Assembly: GCF_036248275.1 (NCBI RefSeq)
Contig: NZ_CP109181.1
Coordinates: forward strand, 1,178,001-1,242,000
Length of the DNA: 64,000 nucleotides
Direction of reading: 5' to 3'
DNA from: Streptomyces sp. NBC_01716
GTDB taxonomy: Bacteria; Actinomycetota; Actinomycetes; Streptomycetales; Streptomycetaceae
Below the pieces are notes generated by a model. That model saw only the letters and a program-made list of their open reading frames with translations. It ran no database searches and was not told the DNA's origin. Below are positions 20,334 through 29,516 of the stretch, one piece after another. How positions within the stretch are numbered: position 1 is the first letter of the stretch; each line of letters opens with the position of its first letter. A program made the position numbers and the translations under genes.

Positions 20334-20870
20334 CTCGACTTGCCTCCTTGACTGTTGGTGGTGCCGATGGGCGAGCCCGGTAAGACCGACCTGACGCTCT
20401 TTTCGAGACGCCCGAGGGTGGGAATTCGGTTGCCGGGGCAGGGACGGAATCGCCTGACGTCGCCGGAGCGGGGTCGCCGGAGCGACGGGCTGTTTCGGAT
20501 CACGAACAGGATCTACATCGTTCGGGACGCCGACCAGGGTGTCGACAGCACCCGAATCGACGAGGTAAAGCGACTGCACACCGGCCACGGCCGAGGAAGC
20601 CGCCTTCGAGAACAGGGGGTTCGCCACCCACGACGACACCGAACGCGCCGCCCGTCTCGACGGATTCGCCGGCGTCTCCGACAACTCCGACTCCACCGGC
20701 GACGCCGCGCCCGTATCGGCGCATGAGCTGTCCGCATCCGCTGCAGGGTCCGATCTCCCAGGTCGGACATCCGAGCGCGGAGGCGGCTGCGGCCCGTTCG
20801 TCTGGGGCCACCTGGCGGAGAACGACCGGGCTGGTGGCCGTTGATGGCGTAAAGATCGCGTCGGCTCTCC
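20334..20870. other. Gene-poor stretch between kinase and insertion sequence
   Basis: No supported gene is seen. From about 20588 one plus-strand frame reads acidic and coding-like (ENRGFATHDDTERAARL), but it has no start codon after the preceding stop and I recognise no family. It could be the tail of a gene lost by rearrangement. The insertion sequence begins at 20871. Confidence 0.5.
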
Positions 20871-21745
20871 CTAAGACGGTGTCCTATGTGGTGAGGTGGT
20901 CGTTGGGTCAGTTATGGGGCGGGGTAAGTGGAGTTGGATTGTTCCGGACGGGTTGTGGGAGATCGCGGAGCCGCTGATCCCGCCGTCGAAGGTGCGGCCG
21001 CAGGGCGGCGGGACCCAGGACACGCCTGATGAGACGCTGTTCGCGGCGAACATCTACGTGTTGGTCAGCGGATGCGCCTGGCGGGCATTGCCTCCGTGCT
21101 TCGGGATATCGAAGTCGACGGCCCACCGCAGGTTTCTGATCTGGTCAAGAGCCGGTGTCTGGGGCCGGCTCCACGAAGAGATCCTGCACCGCCTCGACGA
21201 CGCCGGCCTGCTCGACCTCTCCCGGGCCGTCCTCGACTCCGCGCACGTCAGGGCCAAAAAAGGGGCGAACTCACAGGCCCGAGCCCCGTGGACCGGGGCA
21301 AACCGGGTTCCAGGATGCACATCCTGTCGGACGCGAACGGACTGCCCCTCCTCGTCGGCCTCTCTGCGGCGAACACCCACGACAGCCTCGCGCTGAAGCC
21401 CATGATCGAGGGCCACCAAACGAGACACGACCCCCACCACGGCCGCTACCTCAAACCCCCAGCGCCCGCACGCGGACAAAGCGCACAACGTCCCCCACCT
21501 GCGGAAATGGTTACGGGGCAAGCGCATCGGCGTGCGCATCGCCCGCAAGGGAGCCGAGTCCAGCGAACGGTTAGGACGACGGCGATGGGTCATCGAGCGG
21601 ACCATGTCCTGGCTGACCGGCTACCGCAGACTCAACCACCGCTACGAACGCCACCCCCGCAACTACCTGGCCTTCCTCGGGCTCGCCGCAGCCCTCTGCT
21701 GCTACAAACGACTCGTCCGACTCACCACATAGGACACCGTCTTAG
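20871..21745 (+). mobile_element. IS5-family insertion sequence (IS427-like), probably inactive
   Basis: The 875-bp element is bounded by perfect 25-bp inverted repeats. The left end starts CTAAGACGGTGTCCTATGTG at 20871-20895, and the right end is its exact complement at 21721-21745. The outer bases CTA/TAG include a likely duplicated TA target. It carries one transposase region that needs two frame changes. It lies in gene-poor DNA between the kinase and the metallophosphoesterase and disrupts no recognisable gene. Confidence 0.9.
20914..21732 (+). pseudogene. IS5-family transposase, frameshifted
   Basis: The transposase runs in three segments. The first frame covers SWIVPDGLWEIAEPLIPP through VLDSAHVRAKKG. 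A shift of -1 at the slippery run AAAAAAGGGG (near 21256) leads to GPSPVDRGKPGSRMHILSD and VGLSAANTHDSLALKPM. A second change at the five-C run 21456-21460 leads to GVRIARKGAESSERLGRRRWVIERTMSW through the end. The first shift is the normal programmed frameshift of the IS427 group. The second is an extra C and should destroy the DDE active site by separating its Glu from the two Asp residues. A sequencing error is the alternative. Confidence 0.85.
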
Positions 21746-21830
21746 GGGCCGAGCCTATGAACGCCGGTCCGGTCGGCCCAAGGCGACCGGATACAGTGCG
21801 CGAGACGGCAGCCTGGTCAGGAGGCGAAGC

Positions 21831-23047
<1,217 letters not shown>

Positions 23048-23051
<4 letters not shown>

Positions 23052-23213
23052 GGTCTGTCGTTTGGATCTTGCCGGGCTCGCGGTCCCTGGAGCCGCGCCT
23101 CGCCTCGTTGTCGTCGGTCGCCATGGCTCCGCCATGACTCGCTCCTCCGCCTTGCGATCCACGACACCAGACCCCGCTCCCTGATCCGGCCTGATCCAAA
23201 CGACAGACCCTAG
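23048..23213. mobile_element. MITE-like element 1
   Basis: This 166-bp non-coding element has perfect 21-bp terminal inverted repeats beginning CTAGGGTCTGTCGTTTGG. Internally it contains TCCTCCGCCTTGCGATC (23143-23159), the exact complement of a 17-bp sequence in the element at 48376. It encodes no protein, so a transposase elsewhere would have to move it. Its left end provides the stop codon of the metallophosphoesterase gene. Confidence 0.75.
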
Positions 23214-23502
23214 CCTCAGCCGCATCACGAGGCATCAAGGCCACCTTTGGCCTTTCGGCTTCATTCAGGGTGGGGGCAGCGCGGTGCGGCCTGGATCCTG
23301 GAACATCGGTGCCGAGTCGCTGGCGGTCGCGACAGGCCATTCGCGCAGGTCAGCGGCGTCGCCCCGTCGGCCCTTGCCGCCTTGACAGGGTCCGACCTGC
23401 CCGACAGTACGCCTGACACACCATCAGAACGAGCGTCACGAGCGTCATTTCAGCGTCAAGATATCGCCCGTAACGCTCACACCGCACATAATGCCCACTC
23501 AA

Positions 23503-23984
23503 AAAACCGCAGGTCAGTCGTCCTTCTTCACCGGCTCCAGGATCGCCACGCACTCGACGTGGTGCGTCATCGGGAACAGGTTCAAGGGACCGCCCACCTT
23601 CTGGGTGGGATACACGAACGACCAGCACGATCCGGGTATCGGTTCAATCTCCCGCTGACGGACGACTACCTGCTAACGATCAAGGCCCCGCCCATCCCGA
23701 GCTCCCCGCCCCGGTCGCACGCCAGCCCCGTGACCTGCAACCTCAAGTTAAAAAGGCTGACTTCCAACACGGCCTGGCAGTCCTGGATCTCACTCCTGCT
23801 CACTCCGGGTGGCTGCTGAAGGCCGCTCAAGAACCTGCTTCGCAGACCGGACCCACTGCGACACAGAGATCGCTGGGGAGCGTCTGGGGAGAACCGACTG
23901 TGTTACCGGGCACGAGCCTGAAAGACGCCGAAAGAGACATCCCTGCGGATCAGAGGCTAGATTCACGGCAAAACCGCAGGTCAG
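23503..23984. repeat. 15-bp direct repeat flanking 450 bp
   Basis: AAAACCGCAGGTCAG occurs at 23503-23517 and again at 23970-23984. The first copy covers the stop region of the methyltransferase-like fragment. Direct repeats of this size can be attachment-site or recombination footprints, but no integrase lies between them. Confidence 0.45.
23514..23585 (-). pseudogene. C-terminal scrap of a TrmA/RlmD-type RNA methyltransferase (probable)
   Basis: The minus strand encodes LNLFPMTHHVECVAILEPVKKDD followed by a stop. FPMTHHVECVAxLEPV is the usual end of uridine-C5 RNA methyltransferases of the TrmA/RlmD family. Nothing upstream in this frame resembles the rest of the enzyme, so only about 24 codons remain. 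The identification rests on a short match, and another methylase class is possible. Confidence 0.45.
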
Positions 23985-24231
23985 CCCGACCTTCTGGACA
24001 ACTTCATGACGTACGTCCGGGGATCGTCGGCCTCGACGATCCCGGGGAGCGAGCCGCCTTCACACAAGGGCGTGGCGTAGCGGGTCGCAGGGACCTCTTG
24101 CAACACTTTCCAGGCCATCCATCTCTTGTCTTGCACTCCGCGACCACCGTCGGCCTTGCCAAGGTTACGACGGACGCTCCGGCCTCCCGCATGATCGAGG
24201 CAACGAGCCGCTGCCGGCCCGCTCCGCGGCG

Positions 24232-24870
24232 CTAATCGATCCCTTCCGCTGCGACAGCGAGGGCTTCGCGCAGGGTCGTCTCCAACTCGGTCTCCGCTGA
24301 CGTGCGTTCACCTCGCGCGTGGTCGCCGCGCCAGGCGTAGTGTTCGACCGCCGCGCGCAGGGCCGCGTTGAACATCGCCGCACGGATCGTCACGCGCAGG
24401 TCGGCGGGCGGCAGTCCGGCCCGCTCGGCGAGGGCGCGGGCGAAGGCCGGCTCGGCCTCGTCGTAGGTCTGGAGCCAGACGGCGCGCAGTCCGGGTTCAG
24501 TCCGGGTGAGCCGGACCAGGGCGCCGACGGTGGTGCGGTCGGGGCCGCCGGCGATGCCGGGCGCCGCCACGAGCCATCGGCCCACGGCCTCTTCCAGGGA
24601 CTGCCCGGGCGGCCACTCGCGCAGGAAGGCGGCGATCGTGTCGATGCCTTCGGAGAACAGCGGTGTCACGCAGCTCTCCTTGCTCGGGAAGTAGCGCCAC
24701 ACGGTGCGCGCCGACAGCCCGACGGCCCTGCCGATCTGCTCTCCGGTCGTGGACGTGACGCCCTGGGTGACGAACAGGTCCACCGCGGCCCGGGCGATCT
24801 CCCGTCGGATCTCGGTCTTGCGCGCCTCGGTCAGGGGCGGTCGTCCCGTACGGCCATGGGGTGCGGTCAT
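24232..24870 (-). CDS. TetR/AcrR-family repressor
   Basis: This 212-residue regulator has an N-terminal TetR HTH (EIARAAVDLFVTQGVTSTTGEQIGRAVGLSARTVWRYFPSKESC, about residues 24-67) and a helical ligand-binding domain. AGGAGG precedes the ATG by five bases. It is divergent from an SDR gene 144 bp away, so it probably represses that gene and itself, and responds to the SDR substrate or a toxic relative. The inducer cannot be predicted. Confidence 0.9.
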   Translation of the reverse strand: MTAPHGRTGRPPLTEARKTEIRREIARAAVDLFVTQGVTSTTGEQIGRAVGLSARTVWRYFPSKESCVTPLFSEGIDTIAAFLREWPPGQSLEEAVGRWLVAAPGIAGGPDRTTVGALVRLTRTEPGLRAVWLQTYDEAEPAFARALAERAGLPPADLRVTIRAAMFNAALRAAVEHYAWRGDHARGERTSAETELETTLREALAVAAEGID

Positions 24871-24929
24871 CGGTTCCTCCTGCTCCGTCGTTCGTGCGAT
24901 CGAGCTCTCGGAGATCTTCCCTCACGTCT

Positions 24930-24951
24930 TTATGTCACTCAGAGACAATAA
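24930..24951. promoter_or_regulatory. Candidate TetR operator in divergent promoter region
   Basis: An imperfect dyad TTATGTCACTCAGAGACAAT continues to ATAA. It has TTAT/ATAA outer arms and TGTC/GACA inner arms around CTCAGAG. It is the only dyad of this size between the repressor and the SDR gene and is less GC-rich than its surroundings, as expected of a promoter. Confidence 0.4.
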
Positions 24952-25014
24952 GTCGTACGGTGGTGGCACCAGGGGCCGATCGGAGCCCCACACGACGAGG
25001 AACAGGAGAACCAC

Positions 25015-25776
25015 GTGGCCGGCACATTCGACGGACGCGGCGTCATTGTCACCGGAGCGGGATCGGGGATAGGCCGCTCCACCGCCCTGGCCTTCGCCGC
25101 CGAGGGCGCCCGGGTGCTGATCGCGGACCTCAACGCCGGGGGCGCCGCGTCGACGGTCGAGGCCATCGAGAAGTCGGGTGGCACAGCCGTCGCCGTCACC
25201 GGCGACCTGGGCGAGCAGGCCGTCGTGGACCAGGTGACGCGGACCGCGATCGAGCGCTTCGGCAGCGTGGACGTCCTGGTGAACAACGCCGGGATCATGG
25301 ACGGGATGACAGCGCTGGCGGATGTGACCGACGCGGAGTGGGAGCGTGTCCTCCGAGTCAACCTGACCGCGCCCTTCCTGCTCACCCGCGCCGTGCTGCC
25401 GCACATGCTGGCGGCCGGCGAGGGCGCCATCGTCAACACCGCCTCCGAGGCCGGCCTGCGGGGCAGCGCGGCGGGCGCCGCATACACGGCCTCGAAGCAC
25501 GGCGTGGTGGGACTGACCAAGAACCTCGCGGTGATGTACCGCAAACAGGGCATTCGCGCGAACGCCATCGCCCCGGGCGGCACCGCCACCGGCATCGTCC
25601 ACAGTGCCGACCCGGCCGCACACGGCCCCTCGGCACTCGGCCCCCACTTCGTCAACCTCGGTCGCCTGGCTCAGCCCGAGGAACAGGCCGCAGCCATCCT
25701 GTTCCTCGCCTCGGACGCGGCGAGGAACATCAACGGAGCGATCCTGCCGGTGGACGACGGATGGGCCGCGGTGTGA
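25015..25776 (+). CDS. Short-chain dehydrogenase/reductase
   Basis: This 253-residue classical SDR shows VTGAGSGIGRSTALAFA for NAD(P) binding near residues 10-26, NNAGIMDG, the catalytic Ser in VNTASEAGLRG, and AYTASKHG giving Tyr and Lys. An acidic residue after the second strand (LIADLN) favours NAD(H). The GTG start is preceded by AGGAGA. Its divergent TetR partner suggests expression is induced by a ketone or alcohol substrate not identifiable here. Confidence 0.92.
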   Translation: MAGTFDGRGVIVTGAGSGIGRSTALAFAAEGARVLIADLNAGGAASTVEAIEKSGGTAVAVTGDLGEQAVVDQVTRTAIERFGSVDVLVNNAGIMDGMTALADVTDAEWERVLRVNLTAPFLLTRAVLPHMLAAGEGAIVNTASEAGLRGSAAGAAYTASKHGVVGLTKNLAVMYRKQGIRANAIAPGGTATGIVHSADPAAHGPSALGPHFVNLGRLAQPEEQAAAILFLASDAARNINGAILPVDDGWAAV

Positions 25777-25791
25777 TGGCGACGGGTCTCG

Positions 25792-26319
25792 CTACCAGCC
25801 GGCCTTCACCCCGTTGTAGGCCTTGCGGCAGTCGGCGTTGGTGGCCTCCACGGCGAGCTTCTGTGCGACGTTCTGCCAGACCTTCTTGGCCACCTTCTCC
25901 AACTCCCGTGTCGCGGCGGGGATGTTCGGGGCGTACTTCCTGATCGTCCCGATGGCGGAGGTGGTGAACTTGTTGCACACGGGTCCGGCGGCGTTCCGGT
26001 AGCGGGTGTCCAGGTCCGTGGCCACCGCCTGGCCGTTCCTGGTGGCCCAGTTGTTCCAGGCAGCGCACGCGTTCTCGGTGAAGGCCCGCTGGTCGGCCTC
26101 GCTCAGCTTCCCGACCTCGTCCAGCATGGCGCTCTGGACCTTGTCGGGGACCGTGAAGTCCGCGACGGGGAACTTGTCGAGGGTGGTGAGCAGCGCTTCC
26201 TGACACGCGGGCGGCAGCGGAGCCGCCTGCGCGGAGGCGGGGACGGCCAGGGTCGAGGCGGACAGGAGAACCGCGGTGAGGACGGCGCTCCGGACGGTAC
26301 GGGTACGCGAAAGGGTCAT
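25792..26319 (-). CDS. Small secreted protein of unknown function
   Basis: This 175-residue protein has a clear Sec signal peptide (RSAVLTAVLLSASTLAVPASAQA, cleavage near residue 32). The mature all-alpha-looking domain contains four cysteines (in PPACQEA, ENACAAW, GPVCNKF and NADCRKAY) that could form two disulfides. I do not recognise a named family. It is convergent with the SDR gene, 15 bp away, and follows the ABC exporter genes in the same direction after a 97-bp gap, so it may or may not share their transcript. Confidence 0.75.
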   Translation of the reverse strand: MTLSRTRTVRSAVLTAVLLSASTLAVPASAQAAPLPPACQEALLTTLDKFPVADFTVPDKVQSAMLDEVGKLSEADQRAFTENACAAWNNWATRNGQAVATDLDTRYRNAAGPVCNKFTTSAIGTIRKYAPNIPAATRELEKVAKKVWQNVAQKLAVEATNADCRKAYNGVKAGW

Positions 26320-26416
26320 GGGGATGGTGCTCCTTGTGCGAAGAATGTGATGGCCGGGCGACGGATCATCGCCCGGTTGCAGAACGATCTCCGGCTCCCG
26401 CAGGTCACGGCGGCCG

Positions 26417-27235
26417 TCAGGCCGGACGGCCGGTGGCCCGCCGGTCAGTTGGGCCGTACGCGCTGTGCGACCGCGCCGGGAGTGCGTCGCGGGTACGCCG
26501 GCGGAAGACCATGAACGCGGCCAGCGCCGCCCCCAGGAGCCAGAGCGACTGGATCGCGAGGCCCTGGGCCACCGGCGCGGTGGAGAAGGCCGCGGACATG
26601 CTGGCCTGCACGGCTCCGTACGACGGCAGGAAGCGCACGACGGCGCTGTCCGACCCGGAGCTGGACAGGGGGTTCTGCAGGGCGACGTCGATGATGCTGA
26701 TCATCAGGATGGCGAACATCCCCTCCACCTCGCGGCGGAGCACCGAGCCGAACACCACTCCGAGCGCGCCGTAGGTCAGGGCCGCGCAGAACAGCGCGGC
26801 GGCGAGCATGAGGGGCTGTCGGGGGGACCAGGCGAAGCCGGCGGCGGCCGTGGCGTATGCCGCGACGGCGGCGCAGACCAGGGTGAGCGCGGAGAGTTTG
26901 GCGAGGACCAGGTGATGACGCGGGTACCCCGCCATGGCCAGGCGCCGGTCGAAGGCACCGCCCGTGAAGGTGGCGGCGAACATCATGAACCCGGCGATCA
27001 GGGTGACCGCGTTCAGCGCGCCGGTGATCTGGGTGAGGTGATTGCCGGGCGGGGTCAGCACCTCGCCCGTGGCCCGCAGCCGGAACGGTGCCGGCCGGTC
27101 GGGAATGGTCACGTAGGCCAGGGCGATCCACACCGGGATGTACAGCACCACCAGCAGCATCGCGAACCGGTTGCGGGCGTGACCGATCAGCGCGTACCGG
27201 GAGGCCGTGGTGAACAGGGACCAGTGTCGCCTCAT
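26417..27235 (-). CDS. ABC-2-type exporter permease
   Basis: This 272-residue membrane protein has about six hydrophobic segments, starting with FAMLLVVLYIPVWIALAYVTI. Its overall layout is that of ABC-2 permeases. ATG 27235 overlaps the stop of the ATPase gene (ATGA), proving the partnership. With the ATPase it should export a hydrophobic or peptide-like compound. The pair lies divergently beside the flavin monooxygenase that begins the lipid cluster, so transport of the cluster product is possible but unproven. Confidence 0.85.
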   Translation of the reverse strand: MRRHWSLFTTASRYALIGHARNRFAMLLVVLYIPVWIALAYVTIPDRPAPFRLRATGEVLTPPGNHLTQITGALNAVTLIAGFMMFAATFTGGAFDRRLAMAGYPRHHLVLAKLSALTLVCAAVAAYATAAAGFAWSPRQPLMLAAALFCAALTYGALGVVFGSVLRREVEGMFAILMISIIDVALQNPLSSSGSDSAVVRFLPSYGAVQASMSAAFSTAPVAQGLAIQSLWLLGAALAAFMVFRRRTRDALPARSHSAYGPTDRRATGRPA

Positions 27236-27846
27236 GCGGCCGCCTCCGAGTACCGGTCCTGGCGCTGGAGGCGCCCGTCCTCCAGGCGCCACAACTGGTC
27301 CAGCCGCTCGGTGTCGTACGCGAGGTGCGAGACGACCAGCACCGAGCGTCCGGCGTCGCGCAGCCTTGTCGCCAGTTCCCAGAAGCGCAGGTACGTCTCC
27401 CAGTCGAAGCCCTGGTAGGGCTCGTCGAGCAGCAGCACGTCCGGGTCGTGCATGAGCGCGAGGGTCAGGTTCAGCTTCTGCCGTGAGCCGCCGCTGAGCA
27501 GACCCGCGCGCTGGTCGAGGTACTCGGTGAAGGCCAGGGTCTCCATCACTTCCTCGGCTCGCCGCAGGTCCGCCAGTCCGAAGGCGTGCCGGAACAAGTC
27601 CAGGTGCTGGCGGACGGTGAAGGAGTCGTCCAGGACCACGGACTGCGGGCAGTAGCCGAACCTGCCGTTGTGGTGCACCGAGCCCCGGTCCGGCCGGAGT
27701 TCACCGGCGAGGATCCTCAGCAGCGTCGTCTTGCCGGCGCCGTTCTCGCCGACGATCCCGGCGAGGACCCCGGGCCGCAGTTGGAGGCCGGCGCCCCGGA
27801 GAACGGCGTGCTGCCGGTAGGAGTGGTGCACATCTGTGACGTCCAT
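27232..27846 (-). CDS. ABC transporter ATPase
   Basis: This 204-residue ATPase has Walker A GENGAGKTT at residues 33-41, signature LLSGGSRQKLNLTLAL, Walker B VLLLDEPYQGFD and the switch His in VVSHLAYD. It is short but complete. ATG 27846 is where homology begins; the longer frame upstream is arginine-rich and unlike this family. It pairs with the overlapping permease gene. Confidence 0.9.
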   Translation of the reverse strand: MDVTDVHHSYRQHAVLRGAGLQLRPGVLAGIVGENGAGKTTLLRILAGELRPDRGSVHHNGRFGYCPQSVVLDDSFTVRQHLDLFRHAFGLADLRRAEEVMETLAFTEYLDQRAGLLSGGSRQKLNLTLALMHDPDVLLLDEPYQGFDWETYLRFWELATRLRDAGRSVLVVSHLAYDTERLDQLWRLEDGRLQRQDRYSEAAA

Positions 27847-28142
27847 CGCGCTGCTCCGTCGTGCCAGGTCTTCCGGATGGCCACGGAAGCGGTACGCGTC
27901 TTCCGATGGGCGGCGGAACCGGGCCGCCCGTGCCCAACGAGCAGGCAGCGCAACGGAAACGGCGCCGGGAGCGGTTCCGTTCCACGGCGTCAACCCGCCG
28001 CATACCGCGTCACACGTGCGGCGGCTTCGCCGGCGGAAACAGATTTCGGGGCGCCCGGGGCGGCTAGCGTGGCCACCCCCGGCAGTCCGGTCCACGTGGG
28101 ATGCCGGAGAAGTCACGCACGCACAGGGAAGATCGGTCGGTC

Positions 28143-29516
28143 ATGCGGAGAACATGCGTCATCGGCGCCGGCCCGTCAGGCCTGGCCGCGAGCAAGGTCC
28201 TTGCCTCGCGGAACGTTCCGTTCGACTGCTTCGAGGCCGGGTCGGGCGTCGGCGGACTCTGGCGGTACGGCAACGACAACGGCATATCGGGGGTGTACGC
28301 GTCCCTGCACGCGAACATCTCGAAGGAGAGCATGTCCTTCTCCTCCCTGGCCATGCCGGAGACCGGTCCGGTCTTTCCGCACCACAGCGTGGTCCTGGCC
28401 TATCTGGAGGACTACGCCGCGTCGTTCGGTCTGCACCGCCACATCGTGTTCGGCACGAGGGTCACCTCGGTGCGGCCCCTGGACGGCGGCTGGGAGGTGG
28501 TCTGCCGGCGCCGTGGCGGCGTGGCCGAGGAGACGCGGCGCTACACCGAGGTCGTGGTGGCCAACGGGCACCACTGGGATCCGCGTTTCCCGGCCCCCGC
28601 CGTGCCCGGCGCCGAGGAGTTCGGGGGGACGGCGATCCACTCGCACGACTACCGCACCCCCGACCCGTACGCCGGCCGGCGGGTGCTGGTGATCGGCATG
28701 GGCAACTCCGCGTGCGAGATCGCGGCGGAGGTCTCGCGTACGGCGGCGCGGACGTTCCTCTCCGCGCGCGACGCGGCCCATCTGTTCCCCAAGATGCTGC
28801 TGGGCCGTCCGGCGGACCATCTGGCGTGGAGCCCGCTGTCCGATCTCCCGCGGTTCCTCAAGGATCCGGCGTTGCGGCTCCTCCTGCGGTTCACCTGCGG
28901 TGCCCCGGCCCGTTACGGGCTCCCCGAACCGGTCCGCGGACCGCTCGCCGGCCACCCCTCCACCTCCGACGAACTCCTCGCCCAGCTCGCCCGGGGCGCG
29001 GTCACACCGAAGCCCGGCGTCAGTTCCTTCGGCCGGGACACTGCGGTCTTCGGGGACGGCAGCCGTGAGGCGGTGGACGCCGTGGTGTACGCCACGGGCT
29101 ACAGGATCTCCTTCCCCTTTCTTGAACCCTCCGTTTTCGCCGCCCCGGACGGCCGCACGGAGCTCTATCTCCGCACGGTCCCGCCCCGCGTCCCCGGGCT
29201 CTACTTCATGGGGCTCGCGCAGCCCTCCGGTGCGGCGTTCCCGCTGCTCGAACCGCAGGCGGAATGGATCACCGAGCTGATCGAGGGCGCGGTCGCCCTG
29301 CCGTCGCCGGCGGACATGGCGCGGGCGATCGCGCGCGAGTGGCGCCGCCATCGCAAGACGTACGTGTCCACCTACCGCCACGGGATCGAAATTGACTTCC
29401 GCTCCTACCGAAGAGCCCTCCACCGGGAACGCCGAGCAGGCAGGCGTCGCGCACGCGGCGCCGTCCCTGCCCTGCCCGCCGTGGCCCGCCCCGCCCCGGC
29501 GGCCGACGCCCTGTGA
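28143..29516 (+). CDS. FAD/NADPH flavin-containing monooxygenase
   Basis: This 457-residue class B monooxygenase has the FAD motif VIGAGPSGLAASKVL at the N-terminus, the family fingerprint FGGTAIHSHDY, an NADPH motif VLVIGMGNSACEIA and the late YATGYRISFPFLE. Such enzymes hydroxylate N or S atoms or do Baeyer-Villiger oxidation. The C-terminal 120 residues overlap the next gene by 125 bases in another frame, which is unusual. ATG 28143 begins the Rossmann fold; 28101 is an alternative. Being the first forward gene of the lipid cluster, it may oxygenate the acyl product. Confidence 0.88.
   Translation: MRRTCVIGAGPSGLAASKVLASRNVPFDCFEAGSGVGGLWRYGNDNGISGVYASLHANISKESMSFSSLAMPETGPVFPHHSVVLAYLEDYAASFGLHRHIVFGTRVTSVRPLDGGWEVVCRRRGGVAEETRRYTEVVVANGHHWDPRFPAPAVPGAEEFGGTAIHSHDYRTPDPYAGRRVLVIGMGNSACEIAAEVSRTAARTFLSARDAAHLFPKMLLGRPADHLAWSPLSDLPRFLKDPALRLLLRFTCGAPARYGLPEPVRGPLAGHPSTSDELLAQLARGAVTPKPGVSSFGRDTAVFGDGSREAVDAVVYATGYRISFPFLEPSVFAAPDGRTELYLRTVPPRVPGLYFMGLAQPSGAAFPLLEPQAEWITELIEGAVALPSPADMARAIAREWRRHRKTYVSTYRHGIEIDFRSYRRALHRERRAGRRRARGAVPALPAVARPAPAADAL

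Larger units (their letters stand above)
23214..24231. other. About 1 kb without an intact gene; remnant DNA
   Basis: Apart from a short methyltransferase-like tail (23514-23585) and a 15-bp direct repeat (AAAACCGCAGGTCAG at 23503-23517 and 23970-23984), nothing recognisable is present. Base composition drops below that of the neighbours (runs such as AAAAAACCGCAGG and AAGTTAAAAAGG), consistent with decayed, formerly mobile DNA. Confidence 0.6.

Noticed and set aside
20333..20696. Extending the Ser/Thr kinase to an upstream start giving 1367 residues
   Set aside because: The extra 121 residues are low-complexity and unrelated to kinases. The TTG at 20333 has an ideal ribosome site and sits just before the kinase fold.
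20355..20726. A 123-codon plus-strand open frame between kinase and insertion sequence
   Set aside because: Arginine-rich composition, no homology and overlap with the kinase's upstream region; it looks like a chance frame.
23247..23819. A 190-codon plus-strand open frame in the gene-poor stretch
   Set aside because: It runs across the direct repeat and antisense to the methyltransferase tail, with no family resemblance and no ribosome site.
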